64,000 nt of DNA from the NCBI GenBank assembly GCA_963717745.1, contig CAVQXJ010000002.1:1-64000 (forward strand), in the 5' to 3' direction. The notes beneath the pieces were generated by a model. The model searched no databases. It worked only from the letters and a program-made list of their open reading frames with translations, and had not been told where the DNA came from. This document shows, piece after piece, positions 8,036-19,623 of the stretch. This DNA comes from JACCXG01 sp963717745 (GTDB lineage Bacteria; Acidobacteriota; Vicinamibacteria; Vicinamibacterales; 2-12-FULL-66-21). Position numbers and translations under genes: made by a program. Numbering within the stretch: the stretch's first letter is position 1; every line of letters starts with the position of its first letter.

Positions 8036-11000
8036 CTACCAGTTGAACCGGAACGTCAGCTGGCCGACCCGGCCGCCCGGATCGTAAGTGTTGCTCGCGT
8101 CCGTGTAGGCGCTCGTGACTTTGAAGATCGTCGCCGCCGTGCCGGCAGCCGTGTTGGTGCCGGAGCCGCCCACCAGGGTGAAGTTCGGCGTGTCGAACAC
8201 GTTGAGCATGTCGAACCGCACCTCGATGTTCCGCGTGCCACCGATGTCGATCCGCTTCGCCGCGCCGACGTCGAACCGCTTGAACCACGGCGCGAGCGCC
8301 ATGACGTTGCGTGGCGCGCAGTCGCCGGCCCTGACCTGGAGGCAGTCGGCCGAGTTGGCTGGCGCGAGGTAGCGCCCCTCGGGCGCTCCCAGGCTCGTGG
8401 AATAGCCGCTGACCGTGGTGTTGCTCGTGCTGAAGGCCCGGCGCGTGTTGAGGATCACGTCGTCAGGCAGCATCCACACTTCGTCGATGCCGGTCGCCGG
8501 ATTCTCCTTCTTGTAGAACTTGTACATGTCCTGGAGATCCTTCGCGGTCATCCCCACCAGGCGTATGTTGCCGAAGTCCATCACCACCGTCTGCACCCGG
8601 CCGACGCCGGTGATGCTCCAGCCGCCCACCAGCGTGTTGAGCGCCGGGTGGAGACCGCTGCCGAACCGTTCTCCGTGGCCGAAGGGCAGCGTCCAGTCCG
8701 CCTGCACCTTGATCGCGTGGCGGACGGTCGGATTGTTGGTCACCGGCGCGTCGGTCGAGGCGCGGCCGAAGCTGAAGCCGTCGAACTGCGACCCGCCTTC
8801 GAAGGCGTACTGGTAGTTGACGTTGGCGGAGAAGCCGTTCGACAGCCGCCGCCGCAGCTCGAGCTGCAGCGCGTTGTACTTGCTGAACGCGCCGCTGTCG
8901 GTCACGTTGGCATTGGCGACATCCGGGTTGACGATGAAGAAGTTCGGCGAGTAGCCGAGCGCCTGCGCCTGGTTACGCCGTGTGAGGTTGCCATCGAGAT
9001 CGACCGCCGCCGCGTTGGGGTTGGGGTTCGGGGCGGCGAGCCGGCCGGAGATGGTGGAATTCGCCCAGGTGTTCGCGGCGTTGGTGTAGGCCGCTGGGTT
9101 GGTGGCCTCGCGGCTGCCATTGAGATACGCCAGATAGATGGGCAGCGGGGCGGTGCCGGTGTTGGCGCCGAAGTAGGCGAATGATCCCGAGCGGGCTCGC
9201 GACGCCCGAGGCATTGTTGGCCGCGAGGTTGCGCATCGCCAGCCTGAACTCGTCCATGAATCCGTTGGCGACGAGGTTCTCCCCGCGAATGGCGGTGCAG
9301 CCCTGGGCATTGCTGGTGGCGCAGTTGTAGTTGATCGAGCTCCATTCGTTGTCGCCGCGGTTTCCGACGTAGCGGATCTCGATCGCCATGTCCTTCGAAA
9401 TCGGCCGCGCGAAGCCGACCATCCAGTTGCGGACCCGGGCGATCTCGATGTCGGGCGCGAACGCATTGAGGCTGTCGGCCCGGCCCGCGCCGACCGCGAT
9501 CGGGTAGGTCGGATCCGGGTTGAACGACGCGGAGGAGAGGCGATTGGTTTGCGACAGCAGCACCGGCCACGACTGCCCGGCCGGCACCAGTCCGGTGTTG
9601 GCGGTGCGGCTCAAGGAAATGGACGCGCCGCGGTTGCCGCCATAGAGGTCGGTGAACCGCGTCAGCCCCTGCCGCTCGTAGGCCTCCGAATATCCGGCGC
9701 GGATCGTCGCCTGGCTCGGATCCCCCAGGATCGCGCGCAGGAGGCCGGACTGCACGTCGGGCCGCCACGCGATGCTTGCCGACGGCGCGAAGTTGTTCCA
9801 GTCCGTCTTGTAGCCCTCCGAGCCTTTCTCGAGCAGGATGTACTGCGGCGCGGCGCCGCCCGACGCCCGGGATTGCAGGAAGTTGCACCTGCTGTACTGG
9901 CCGCCGTCGCCCAGACCGGAGCGGCCGCAGACGCTCGCCATCGTCACGGCGGACATGACGTTGCTGCTCGGGGCGAACGGGGTCAGCACGTCGTAGCGGA
10001 TGCCGCCGGTCAGCGTGAGGTTGGGGCGCAGCTTCCAGGAATCCTGCGCGAACATCCCGTAGACCCGCATGCCGCCCGGAAGCGTGCTCGGCGCGAGCTC
10101 GACGTACTTGCCCGAGGAGTCCAGCACCGCCTGGCTGTTCACCTGGCTGACGCGGCCGGTCAGCACCGCGTAGGTGTTGCGTGCGGCGGTCAGCTGCGCG
10201 CTCGAGGCGCCCGGGAAGTTCGTGGTGTTGAACAGGCCGATGGCCGGATCGAAGTCGGTATTGAACCCCAGCGTGATCCCGGGAACGATCTGCTGCCCTG
10301 AGGACTTCGCCGTTGAAATCAGCAGGTTGCCGCCGAGGGTCATGGTGTGCGACTGCCGCTGCCAGGTCAGCGTCTCGTCGATGCTGTAGGTCGGCGCCGA
10401 TCGCCAGCTCGGCGTGTTGGAGGTGTGCCAGTCGGTGGTGTCGCCCGGCGTCGTGATCGCGAAGCCATTCCCGTCGGCGAACGAGCTCGGGTCGTTGCGC
10501 GAGGCGATGCTCGAGCCGTACCCGAAGTTCGAGGCGCCGTAAGTCGCCGTCAGCCCGCCACGCAGCTCGCTGACGATGTTCTTCGAGAACACCGAGCGGA
10601 GCGCCGTCGCGATCAGCGGCCGTGACGACTTGAAGTCACGCTGGTTGGGTGCGCCCGGGAACCGCGGATCGGCGTTGTTCAGGTAATCCGGCGTCCGCTT
10701 GGCGACGATCTGGGAGAACGATCCATTCAAGCGGTGGTTGTCGGTGACGTTGTAATCCAGGCGGAACGTCGGCTGATGCTCGAACAGCTCAGCGGGGCTC
10801 TGCCAGACGTAGGAGTCGTAGAGCGGATCGGCGTTAGCGCTCCGGGTGCCGGTGATCTTCGTCGCCGCGTCGATCAGCCCGATCAGCTTCAGCGTGGTCG
10901 GGTCCTTCGCCGCGATCTGCCCGTTGGCGGCCGCCAGCGTGAGCAGGTTGACCTCGCGCACTTCGGTGCCGAACTGGTAGCGGAACCAGCCGTCAGCCAC

Positions 11001-11981
11001 CCGCGGATTGAACACGGTGCGCGTGCGCGTGAAGCTGTTGGGGAAGCGGACCTGCTCGTAGTGCGCGAAGAAGAACGCCTTCTGGCGGCCGTCGTAGAGG
11101 CCGGGAATCACGATCGGCCCGCCGGCGCGTCCGCCGAACGTATGCAGCTTGACCTCGTTCTTCCCCTGGTGATTCACCTTGTTGAAGTAGTAATTCGAGT
11201 TGAAGCTCGGGTTCCGGTAGTACTCGTAGGCACTGCCGGTGAAGCGGTTCCCGCCCGCCCGCGTCTGAAACGCCATCGTCACCGCGCCGGCCCCGCCCCC
11301 GACCTGAGCGCCCGCCGCGGCCAGGGTGACGGTCACGGCTTCGACCGCGTCCTGACGCGGCGTGACGGAGGCGAAGAACCCGTCGGTGTTGCGCAGGAAG
11401 TTGTCGTTGTTGCTCACGCCGTCCAGGGTGATGCTCAGAAAGCCTTCCGGCAGGCCGTTGATCGTCGAGTCGCGGTTGGTGCCGGTGGTGTTGACGCCGG
11501 GCAGGAACGCGACCGCGTTCAGCGCATTGCGGGTCGGAGTCGGCATCCGGGTCAGCTGGTCGGCGTTGAGCGTGGCGGCAACCGTCGCCGTCTCGGTGTT
11601 GACCAGTTCAGAGCTGCTCTGGACCGTCACGGTCTCGCTGAGACTGCCGATCTCGAGCGTCAGCGGGATGGTGATCGGCTGGCCGATCGCCAGGCGTACG
11701 GTTTTCGCCTCGGCTGTCTTGAATCCGGTCAGGGTCGCCGTCACGGTGTAGGACCCGGCCGGCAGCGCGCTGAACTGATATCGGCCCTCTCCGTCAGTGA
11801 GGACGTCCTGGGCGGCACCCGACGACTCGTTCTTCACCGAGACCGACACGCCGGGAAGAATGCTCCCCTGGGTGTCCTTGACCACGCCGGCAATCGACGC
11901 GGTTGATTGCGCGGATGCGCCTGACGGGTCCAGCACGCCGAGCAGCGTCACGATCACGGTGCCCCAAGCCGAACGCAACAT
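8036..11981 (-). CDS. TonB-dependent receptor 1 (Oar-like, carboxypeptidase-regulatory N-terminus), one frameshift
   Basis: ATG 11981 follows a GGAGG ribosome site. The protein has a signal peptide (to ASA/QST), a carboxypeptidase-regulatory-like domain (residues about 28-105, with GVVKDTQGSILPGVSVSV), a plug region (LSETVTVQSSSELV onward), then a long barrel ending RVGQLTFRFNW. The frame breaks at about 9182-9186: SGVASPLG must be joined to SFAYFG in another frame. Total length 3946 is 3n+1, so removing one base gives a complete receptor of about 1314 residues. This looks like a one-base insertion error. It is an outer-membrane importer of large substrates; the ligand is unknown. Confidence 0.85.
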
Positions 11982-11994
11982 AGATTGTCCTCCC

Positions 11995-12016
11995 CGGACA
12001 TCCGGCCGGATGTCCG
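11995..12016 (-). promoter_or_regulatory. 22-bp perfect palindrome abutting the ribosome site of TonB receptor 1
   Basis: GGACATCCGGCCGGATGTCC flanked by one more pair (C/G) is a perfect palindrome. It is followed directly, in the gene's direction, by GGGAGGA and the ATG. As mRNA it would be a hairpin touching the ribosome site; as DNA it would be a symmetric protein site. Either could control receptor expression. Function is inferred from position. Confidence 0.45.
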
Positions 12017-12169
12017 TCCCTCCAAAGGCGGTTGTTCAAACTTGCAAGTAGCGCGGAGTCTAAGGTCGAGGACCAGGGACGGTCAACTTACAGATTGGGA
12101 TGAATAGCGGAAAATCGGTGACGAATATGTAGCGCCGAGGGAGGAAGGTGACGGGAAATAGCTGGCGGC

Positions 12170-12281
12170 TGGGTGCTTACAGCCGCACTCCGGCAATGCT
12201 GCGGCCTGTGAATTTCCGCAGGAGGGCCAGGAGGTCAGGAGGGAAACCCATGGATTTTTCTCCGGATCTCCCGGCCCGGTC
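12170..12281. repeat. GGGTGCTT-family foldback, degenerate copy
   Basis: Begins GGGTGCTTACAG and continues GCGGCCTGTGAATTTCCGC and AGGAGGGCCAGGAGGTCAGG, matching the left arm of the copies at 24.4 and 58.4 kb. The right arm is only vaguely recognisable (CTCCGGATCTCCCGGCC). It lies upstream of TonB receptor 1, in the spacer to the small repeat protein. Confidence 0.6.
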
Positions 12282-12298
12282 GGTCTACGAGGCTCTAT

Positions 12299-12694
12299 CT
12301 AGTAAGTGGGTGACGAACGCCGACCCGGAGGCGCCAGACCTTGGCGCTTCGATCCGGCGGATGTGACCGTCGGGGAGGGTAGCGATCCGCGGCCGCCGTC
12401 TGACGTATCGGTGGCGCGTCCAGTCTCGGTGAGCATTTCGGAAGGCGTGCACTGGTGGGGTCCCGAGTCCGCCGCATCCCAGACACAGCCGCCCTCAGGT
12501 GTCAGCTTCCAGCGTCCGAGCGTCGGACCCGGCCCGTCGCACTGATCGTCACCCGAATCGGTTGAATCCCAGTAACAGCTGCCATCGTCAGCGATCTTCC
12601 AGCGACCTTCGTTTCCGTTCACCGCACTCGTCGCGGCCGCCAGGCCCACGACAAGCAAGATGAGCCACGACCATCTCGCACTCATGAGCTTCAT
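12299..12694 (-). CDS. Small exported protein with two Trp/Cys repeats
   Basis: This 131-residue protein has a clear signal peptide (ARWSWLILLVVGLAAATSAV). Two tandem copies of a roughly 30-residue unit follow: GRWKIADDGSCYWDSTDSG with DDQC, and GRWKLTPEGGCVWDAADSG with PHQC. The unit pattern is GRWKxxxxGxCxWDxxDSGxxQC, giving two Cys per unit that could pair as disulfides after export. The C-terminus is a low-complexity tail. I do not recognise a named family. The acidic, aromatic unit could bind metal or carbohydrate. The gene is divergent from TonB receptor 2. Confidence 0.65.
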   Translation of the reverse strand: MKLMSARWSWLILLVVGLAAATSAVNGNEGRWKIADDGSCYWDSTDSGDDQCDGPGPTLGRWKLTPEGGCVWDAADSGPHQCTPSEMLTETGRATDTSDGGRGSLPSPTVTSAGSKRQGLAPPGRRSSPTY

Positions 12695-12964
12695 TTCACA
12701 CCTACTTTCACGTCAGACAGGCGCGAGCGCCCCTGCAAGGTCTCTGCCCGCCTCCCAGGATCCCAAGGCCCGGCGCGACGTGCGTTCGCTAAACTGCACG
12801 ACTGTTCGACAATCGGCCTCATTTCAACGTTTGGACGTGGGCGGGGGCTCGCGGGTTCTGCGCGGGCTGCGTGTTCCTGCGCGTGCAGCGTTGATCGAGC
12901 GTACCCATTTGTGATCACGCTGTCCTGAATACGGTACGGGCGGGCGCCGCAGCCCTTTCCTCCT

Positions 12965-13012
12965 GGAACTTCCTGGAACTTCCTTGACACCGGCGCGCGC
13001 GGTCCGTAGCGT
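12965..13012 (+). promoter_or_regulatory. Candidate promoter and tandem GGAACTTCC operator before TonB receptor 2
   Basis: TTGACA (12984-12989) is followed after 17 bases by TAGCGT (13007-13012), a passable sigma-70 promoter. Immediately upstream, two copies of the near-palindrome GGAACTTCC sit one base apart (12965-12973 and 12975-12983), touching the -35 box. This position suits a repressor or activator site for the receptor gene about 90 bases downstream. Prediction by eye only. Confidence 0.4.
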
Positions 13013-13103
13013 ACGCGCGAGTCCAGCCGGGCTTCGCGCGTCAGGCGCCTCTCGGCACGGTCCGTCCGCCCTCTGTCAAATGGTCGTGAAAGGAGATCCG
13101 GTA

Positions 13104-16100
13104 ATGAACAGTGCTTGGTCACGGCTGTCTTCGGTGCTTCAGCGCAGGCGTGCACGATACGCCGTCACCACGGCTGCCGTGGTTCTGCTCACCCTGGGTG
13201 GCTCGCAGGTGTCGCTCCAGGCCCAGGTCCTCTACGGGTCGCTCGTCGGGAACGTGGTCGACGAATCAGGTGCCGCCCTCCCCGGCGCATCCGTCACCGT
13301 GACGCACAAGGAGACGGGGGCCACGCGGGAGGCGGTTGCCGACACGAGCGGCGGGTATCGCTTTCCCAACCTCCAGTCCGGGACCTACACCCTGACGGTG
13401 AAGGTGGACGGCTTCCGCACCTTCACACGAGCCGACCTGCCGGTGACGCTGAACAACGTCACCCGCGCCGACGCGGCGCTGCAGGTCGGACAGTTGTCCG
13501 AGTCGGTCACGGTCTCAGGTGAGCGCCCGCTGCTGCAGACCGACCGCGCGGAGGTCCGCTCGGAGCTGAAGGCGCAGGAGCTGGTGAACCTGCCGGTCTC
13601 GATCAACCGGAACTACCAGTATCTGCTCCGCGTGCTGCCCGGGTTCACGCCGCCGGCCGAAGCGCACTCGGTGCCATCGAATCCGTCCCGCGCCCTGGTG
13701 TTCAACGTCAATGGCGCGAGCCGCAGCTCCAACAACATCCGCATCGACGGGGTGAGCACGACCAACATCTGGCTGCCGCACGTGGCCGCCTACGTTCCTG
13801 CACTCGAATCGTTGGAGACCGTCAACGTCGTGACCAGCAGCTTCGACGCGGAACAAGGCCTCGCCGGCGGATCGGCGATCAACGTGCAAATCAAGAGCGG
13901 CACCAATAACGTCCACGGCTCGGGCTTCGAGTTCTACTCGGACGAGAGGTTCAGGACCAACAACTACTTCTCGAAACTGAACAACACGCCCAAAGGGGAC
14001 TGGCGCTACAACCAGTTCGGGGGCACGCTGGGCGGGCCTGTGCTGCGCAACAAGCTGTTCTACTTCGGCAGCTATGAGGGCACCCGCGATCGGCAGTCGC
14101 TGACGCGCACCTTGTCGGTGCCGACCGCGGCGCTCCGCAATGGCGATCTCAGCGTGTCGACGCTGCCGATCTACGATCCGCTCACCGGCGCCGTGAACGG
14201 CTCGGGCCGGACGGCGTTCGCCAACAACCAGATTCCTCAGGGCCGGATCGACGGCACCGCCCGCAAGCTTCTGGCCGCGCTGCCGCTGCCGAACCTCCGG
14301 AACCCGGACGGCACGATCGCGGAGACCAACAACTACTTCGCGGCCGCGCCCTTCATCCTGAACCGCCACACGCTCGACACCAAAGTGAACTGGAACGCCT
14401 CCGAAAAAATGAACTTCTTCGGGCGGTTCAGCGTGCTCGATTTCAAGACCGAGAACGGCACCAACTTCGGCAACGAGCTGCAGGGGCAGCCCCTCGGCAG
14501 CAGCAATCCTGGCCGCGGCGAGGGCAACACCTACAACTACTCGCTCGGCAGCACCTACATGTTGTCGCCGACGATGGTCATGGATGCGCACCTCGGGTTC
14601 GTCCGGATGAACAGCGGCGTCTCGCAGACCGATCTCGGCGAGAACAAGGGACTGACCTGGCTGGGCCTGCCAGGCACCAACGGCGACAAGTTCTATGAGG
14701 GCGGTACACCGTTGTTCGATCTCGATACCTTTGCCGACCTGGGCACGACCGACACCTTCATGCCCTATTTCCGCAGCGACGACCAGCTGCAGGCGGTCTT
14801 CAACACCAGCTGGACCAAGGCTGGTCACAACATCCGGTTCGGGACCGACATCTATTACCAGGCGCTCAACCACACGCAGCCGGAGATCAGCGGCGGCGAC
14901 AGCTTTGGCGCCAGGGGCGGATTCAGGTTCCAGGCGGGCACGACCCAGTTGCAAGGCGGCCAGACCGGGAACCTCTACAACGCGTTCGCCTCATTCCTGC
15001 TCGGCCTGCCGAACCGGGTCGGGCGGCTGAAGCTGGCGGAGCCCTACACGACGCGCAACTGGCAATACAGCCTGTACATCCGCGATCAATGGCAGCCGAC
15101 CTCGAAGCTCACGCTTTCGTTCGGCACACGATGGGAGTACTTCCCCGTGCCGACACGCGCGGGTCGTGGCCTCGAGCGCTACAACGTCAACACCAACCAG
15201 ATTGAGGTCGGCGGCGTGGGATCGGTGCCGATGGATCTGGGGGTCAAGGTCAGCAAGACGATGTTCGCGCCCCGGGCCGGCGTCGTGTTCCGCGCGAACG
15301 AGAAGACCGTGCTCCGCGCCGGCTTCGGCCTCACCAACGATCCCTACTCGCTGGCGCGGCCGCTGCGCACGAATCATCCCGCGGTGCTGAATCTCCTGGT
15401 CGACGCGGCGAATCCGTTCCAGTTCGTCAGCCCGACGTCGGCCGGGATCCCGCCGATTGCCGAGGTCAGTCTCGGGGACGGCCGGATTCCCGTGCCGAGC
15501 CCGATCACCGTGTTCACGCTGCCGGACGAGTTCAAGCGCGGTCACATCAAGTCGTGGAACACGGCGTTCCAGCGCGACCTGGGCTGGGGCTTCTCCGGCG
15601 AAGCGGCCTACGTCGCGACCCGCCAGGTCGATCAGCTCGGATTCAAGGAGCTGAACTGGTCGCCGATCGGCGGCGCACAGGCGGGCCGTCAGCTGAATCA
15701 GAAGTTCGGCCGCACCGGCCAGACCCGGTTGATTGCGCCGATCGGGGACAGCAAGTACGACGCGCTGCAGACCCGTCTCGATCGACGGTTCCGGAATGGC
15801 TTCCAAATGGCCGTCAGCTACACCTACTCGAAGGCCACGGGGATCGCCGGCAACGCCAACAGCGATGGCGCGCTCCGCATCAACATTCCGGAATACTACG
15901 ACCTGAACCGTGCGATCGGCCGACTTCGACCGGCCCCACAACCTGAACATCACCAACATGGTGGAACTGCCGTTCGGGACCGGGCGCCGCTGGCTGTCGA
16001 GCGGAGGCGTCCTGGCACAGATCGTCGGCGGCTGGCAGGTGAACAGCATCGTGAGCTTCTACAGCGGGACGCCGTTCAGCGTGACCGCCGCGGGCACGTC

Positions 16101-16509
16101 GCTGAACGCGCCGGAGAACGATCAGCGCGCGGACCAGGTCAAGAGCGACGTCGAGATCTTCGGCTTCGCCCCCAACCAGGCCTACTTCGACCCGCTCGCC
16201 TTCCGGCCGGTGACCGAAGCGAGATTCGGAACCGCGCCCTTCAACGTGCTCCGGGGTCCGGGCGTCAAGACCTTGGATCTCGGCATCTTCCGGCAGGTGC
16301 CGCTGGGTAGGCAGGCCAACCTGCAGCTGCGCTTCGAAGCGTTCAACGTGACCAACACCCCCCGGTTCGCCAATCCCGGAGCGAACGTGTCCAATCTCCG
16401 CCTGAACCCCGACGGCACGGTGCAGAACCTGAACGGGTTCGCGGTCATCACCGGCACCACCGACGGCAGCGAGCGGCAGATGCGGCTCGGCGTTCGATTC
16501 GGCTGGTAG
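13104..16509 (+). CDS. TonB-dependent receptor 2 (Oar-like), one frameshift
   Basis: ATG 13104 is chosen because AAAGGAG lies at 13088-13094. The protein has an unusually long signal region (RRRARYAVTTAAVVLLTLGG), a carboxypeptidase-regulatory-like domain (GNVVDESGAALPGASVTV), a plug, and a barrel ending RQMRLGVRFGW. The frame changes at about 15914-15918, where DLNRA must join ADFDRPHNLNI. Total length 3406 is 3n+1, consistent with one extra base; corrected length is about 1134 residues. It is probably an intact outer-membrane importer with a sequencing indel. Confidence 0.85.
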
Positions 16510-16522
16510 CCGGTCCACTGCA

Positions 16523-16557
16523 GTCCGGAGATCGGGGGCCGCCGCCGATCTCCGGAC
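16523..16557 (+). terminator. Hairpin terminator-like structure after TonB receptor 2
   Basis: GTCCGGAGATCGG (16523-16535) pairs perfectly with CCGATCTCCGGAC (16545-16557) across a 9-base GC loop. It begins 13 bases after the receptor stop codon. There is no T-run, so it is either a weak intrinsic terminator or a 3'-end stabiliser. Confidence 0.6.
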
Positions 16558-16596
16558 ACCTAGTCGCTAGCCTCAGCCTCGCTGGTTCGCCGGCCA

Positions 16597-16906
16597 GTCG
16601 CTTGTCACGGCGCCTGCGGCGGGCTTGCGGCCTTCGGCCGCACAACGACACGACGACGCGACGACAACGACGTAGAGCTCTGTGAGTCTCTTCGACGGAC
16701 TATGTCCGCTGGCGGCGCCGCGCTTTGCGCGGTAGCAAGAGTGAGCGATGGGCCAGATCTACGCTGCCAGCGGCATGCACGAAGCATGCCTGCGGCCGAC
16801 GTCACCCGATGCCGTCATAACGTCGTTGTCGTCGTGTCGTCGTCTCGTGCTGGCGCGGAGCGCCAGGCGCCGCAGGCGCCGTGATCACGATGGCAGCGTG
16901 AGAGCG
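16597..16906. repeat. TIR foldback element, copy A
   Basis: The left end GTCACGGCGCCTGCGGCG and the right end CGCCGCAGGCGCCGTG are inverted copies. Inside them, ACGACACGACGACGCGACGA faces TCGTTGTCGTCGTGTCGTCG. The right end continues ATGGCAGCGTGAGAG, matching the outer ends of the copies at 44.0 and 45.6 kb. A central segment GTGAGTCTCTTCGACGGACT is shared with copies B, C and D. No transposase is encoded, so it resembles a MITE or a REP-derived foldback. Confidence 0.75.
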
Positions 16907-17241
16907 GCTGCCGCCCCAATCAGCGCACCGGCCTCGCATCGGTCATGGAGCCGCGGCACGAAATCGTGATCGTCGCGCGCGAGTCGTAACCACGGTCGCA
17001 GCTGAGCTCGAGCGCGGCGCCGTTTCACGTCCGAGCCCATCTGCAATCCCGCCCATGTTTGCAGGCGCATTTGCGTTTCAAACGTGACCCGCGATGGGCC
17101 ACGCTTTGCCGGCGCCCCGGCATATCCGTTGCCCCTATAGGCCCGACGACGACGCGCAAGACAAGAGCGCGCGCCGGTAATCCCAAACAACTGAATCGAT
17201 TCCCGCGGTGGCGCGCCAAGCCATCGGTATCGGAGTTCCCC
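16907..17241. other. Spacer without recognised gene
   Basis: About 335 bases between repeat copy A and the endonuclease-family gene. Small open frames are present but have no recognisable product. CATGTTTGCAGG and GCGTTTCAAACG around 17050-17090 are AT-richer. I see no confident promoter. Confidence 0.35.
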
Positions 17242-18761
17242 ATGAAGTTCCGGACGATTTCAGCGCTCGCCTTGCGCACCGCGCTCCTCCTGCCCACGGT
17301 CCTGATCGGCACCGCGGCGATGGCCTCGGCGGCCGACCCGCAGGTCAAGGTCATGACCTACAACACGCATCACGGCGGGACCGTCGCGACGCCCGCGACC
17401 ACTGATTTCCAGCTCGACACGATCGCTGCCGAGAACCCCGACGTGGTGGTGCTGCAGGAAGCGTATTCGACCCAGCTGGCCTATTACGTGAACGGCCTCA
17501 ATGCCCGGCAGAACACGACCGCGTGGCACGGCAGCTTCAACAAGACCTGCAAGGCCGGCGTCGAGCCGACGTGCACGACCTACACCAGCGAGAGCGTGAT
17601 GATCCTGACCAAGCTCACGACCGTGGCGGTGACGTCGCGGCTGATCTGGGCGAAGGACTCGTATCACGTGGCGCGCGCGACGCTGCGGATGGTTGTGGCG
17701 CTGGCCGACGGCACGCAGGTGAACGTGTTCGTCGGCGCACCTGCCGGCGCAGTCGTCGGGCGCGACGGCGCGCACGACCTGGGTGAACACCTTCAAGACC
17801 TGGGCGGCATCGTTCGCCGGTCCCAAGCTGGTCGGCGGTGACTTCAACGACTGGCCGGACGCGGCGCCGATCACCTCGATGAAGCAGCAGTACAACGATG
17901 CCTGGGAAGTCGGGGGCGTCGGCCCGGGGCTGACGCACGTCAAGTCCGGCACGCTGACCCTCTACAGCCGCATCGACTACTGGTTCGCGGACAAGACCTC
18001 GGGGATGGCCCTGAACAACGTCACCGTCGCCGGCGACGTGAACGATTCGGATCACCTGGCGGTGGTCGCCACCTACACGGTGCCCTCGACCGCGCCGGTC
18101 GTGCCCCACCCCGATCGTGCCGGCCGAGACCCAGACGACGGTGTTCGCCGACCGTTTCGATGCGTTCGACGCCACCCAGTGGCCGACCCGGGTCATCACC
18201 GGCACACAGGACGCGACGGTGCCGGTGGCGGTCGCCGGCGGCCTGCTGCGGATTGGCGCGCTGAAGGAATCGCTGACGGGCACGCACTACAACGGCATCA
18301 GCAGTGCGGCCTACAACGTGTCGAACAACGGCTGCGCCGCGGTGCAGCTGGCGCAGGGCCTGAACCCCGCGACCACCGCCTACGCGATGTTCGCGGTGGT
18401 GCGCGACACCAACAACTTGTATCGCTGGTATCAGTCTGGCGACGCGCTGGTTGCCGAGAGCAAGATCGCCGGCGTGAAGAAGACCCTGGTCGACCTGCCG
18501 TACTCGGCGACGGCCCACCAGTTCCTGCGGATTCGCAAGGAAACCAACCTCGCGACCGGCACGCAGGACGTGGTGTTCGAAACCGCGCCGGGCACCGACG
18601 GCGTGCCCGGTGCCTACACCGAGCGCTACCGCAATACCTGGGCGGCGGCGGTGAACGCGAGCGGCCTCAAGGTCGAGATCAAGGCCGGGACGTCGGTGGC
18701 CGAAGCCGGCGCCGGGACCGCCTCGTGGGACAACGTGCTGGTCGCGACCAACTGCAAGTAG
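17242..18761 (+). CDS. Exported endonuclease/exonuclease/phosphatase-family protein with C-terminal sandwich domain, two frameshifts
   Basis: ATG 17242 opens a signal peptide (ALALRTALLLPTVLIGTAAM). The first domain shows the EEP fold: VKVMTYNTHHGG, VVVLQEA (catalytic Glu), GGDFNDWP (Asp/Asn) and DSDHLAVVATY (final His). A C-terminal domain from about residue 295 (FADRFDAFDATQWPTRV to SWDNVLV) resembles a concanavalin-like sandwich. One extra base at about 17733-17737 and one C too many in CCCC at 18104-18107 explain the breaks; the length is 3n+2. Corrected length is about 505 residues. It probably cleaves phosphodiester or phosphomonoester bonds outside the cytoplasm. Confidence 0.8.
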
Positions 18762-18858
18762 CTTCCGCCTTGAACCCTTGACGCCGCAGCCAGCGTCAAA
18801 GAGCGGACGGCACCGCTACGAGTAGCAACGGGTGCCGCACCTCTGGAGGATTGCCCGC

Positions 18859-19623
18859 ATGAAACGTGTCCTGCTCGCCGTCTGTGCCGCGGCGCTCATC
18901 GTTCCGTCCGTCCACACGCAAACCGCGCCCGCGCAACAACCGCCGCGTCCGCAGCTCGGCCCGACCCAGTGGACGGTCGATTCGTCGCACTCCGCCGCCA
19001 ACTTCAGCGTGCGTCACATGATGGTGACCACGGTGCGCGGCCAGCTCGGGCCGATCAGCGGCTCGGTCGACTATGACGGCAAGGACGTCCGCACGGTGAA
19101 GGCCGACGTGAAGATCGACGTCAACGGCCTCAGCACGCAGAACGTCAAGCGCGACGGCCATCTTCGGAGCGACGACTTCTTCGCCGTCGCCACTCACCCG
19201 GCGATCACCTTCAAGTCGAAGCGGGTCGAGCCCGGGACCGGCGGCGTCTTCAAGCTGATCGGCGACCTGAGCATCCGCGGCACGACCAAGGAGGTCGCGC
19301 TCAACGTCGAAGGACCGACGCCTCCGGTGAAAGGCATGGGCGGCATGCGGATCGGTGCGACGGCGACGACCAGGATCAACCGGCTCGAATACGGGCTGAA
19401 GTGGAACTCGATGGTCGAGGCCGGGCCGGTCGTCAGCGACGAAGTGAACATCACCATCGACCTCGAGCTGACCCGCCGTCGCTGCCGGGCAGCACGCCGT
19501 AGATTCACGGACCGCCGCTGCGATACGGGGCAAAGTCCTCCCACACCTGCTGCAGCAGGCCGGGGTCCACGACCCTCGTGTCCCCCTTCTGCGGTTCCTT
19601 CTCGGAAAACAGCGTCAGCTTGA
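18859..19623 (+). CDS. YceI-family periplasmic protein
   Basis: ATG 18859 has CTGGAGG at 18843-18849 and a signal peptide. The YceI lipocalin-like barrel spans residues about 38-205: WTVDSSHSAANFSVRHMMV, FKSKRVEP, LIGDLSIRGTTKEV, and the end VNITIDLEL. The family binds polyisoprenoid-type lipids. The open frame runs about 45 residues past the normal end and overlaps the convergent gene by 119 bases. A stop in another frame at 19500-19502 would end the protein just before that gene, so the extended tail is probably a frameshift artefact. Confidence 0.8.
   Translation: MKRVLLAVCAAALIVPSVHTQTAPAQQPPRPQLGPTQWTVDSSHSAANFSVRHMMVTTVRGQLGPISGSVDYDGKDVRTVKADVKIDVNGLSTQNVKRDGHLRSDDFFAVATHPAITFKSKRVEPGTGGVFKLIGDLSIRGTTKEVALNVEGPTPPVKGMGGMRIGATATTRINRLEYGLKWNSMVEAGPVVSDEVNITIDLELTRRRCRAARRRFTDRRCDTGQSPPTPAAAGRGPRPSCPPSAVPSRKTASA

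Noticed and set aside
16597..16906. CRISPR-like regularity in the GACGAC/ACGACG runs
   Set aside because: Unit length is 3-8 bases with no unique spacers. It is a simple-sequence arm of an inverted repeat, and no cas genes occur.
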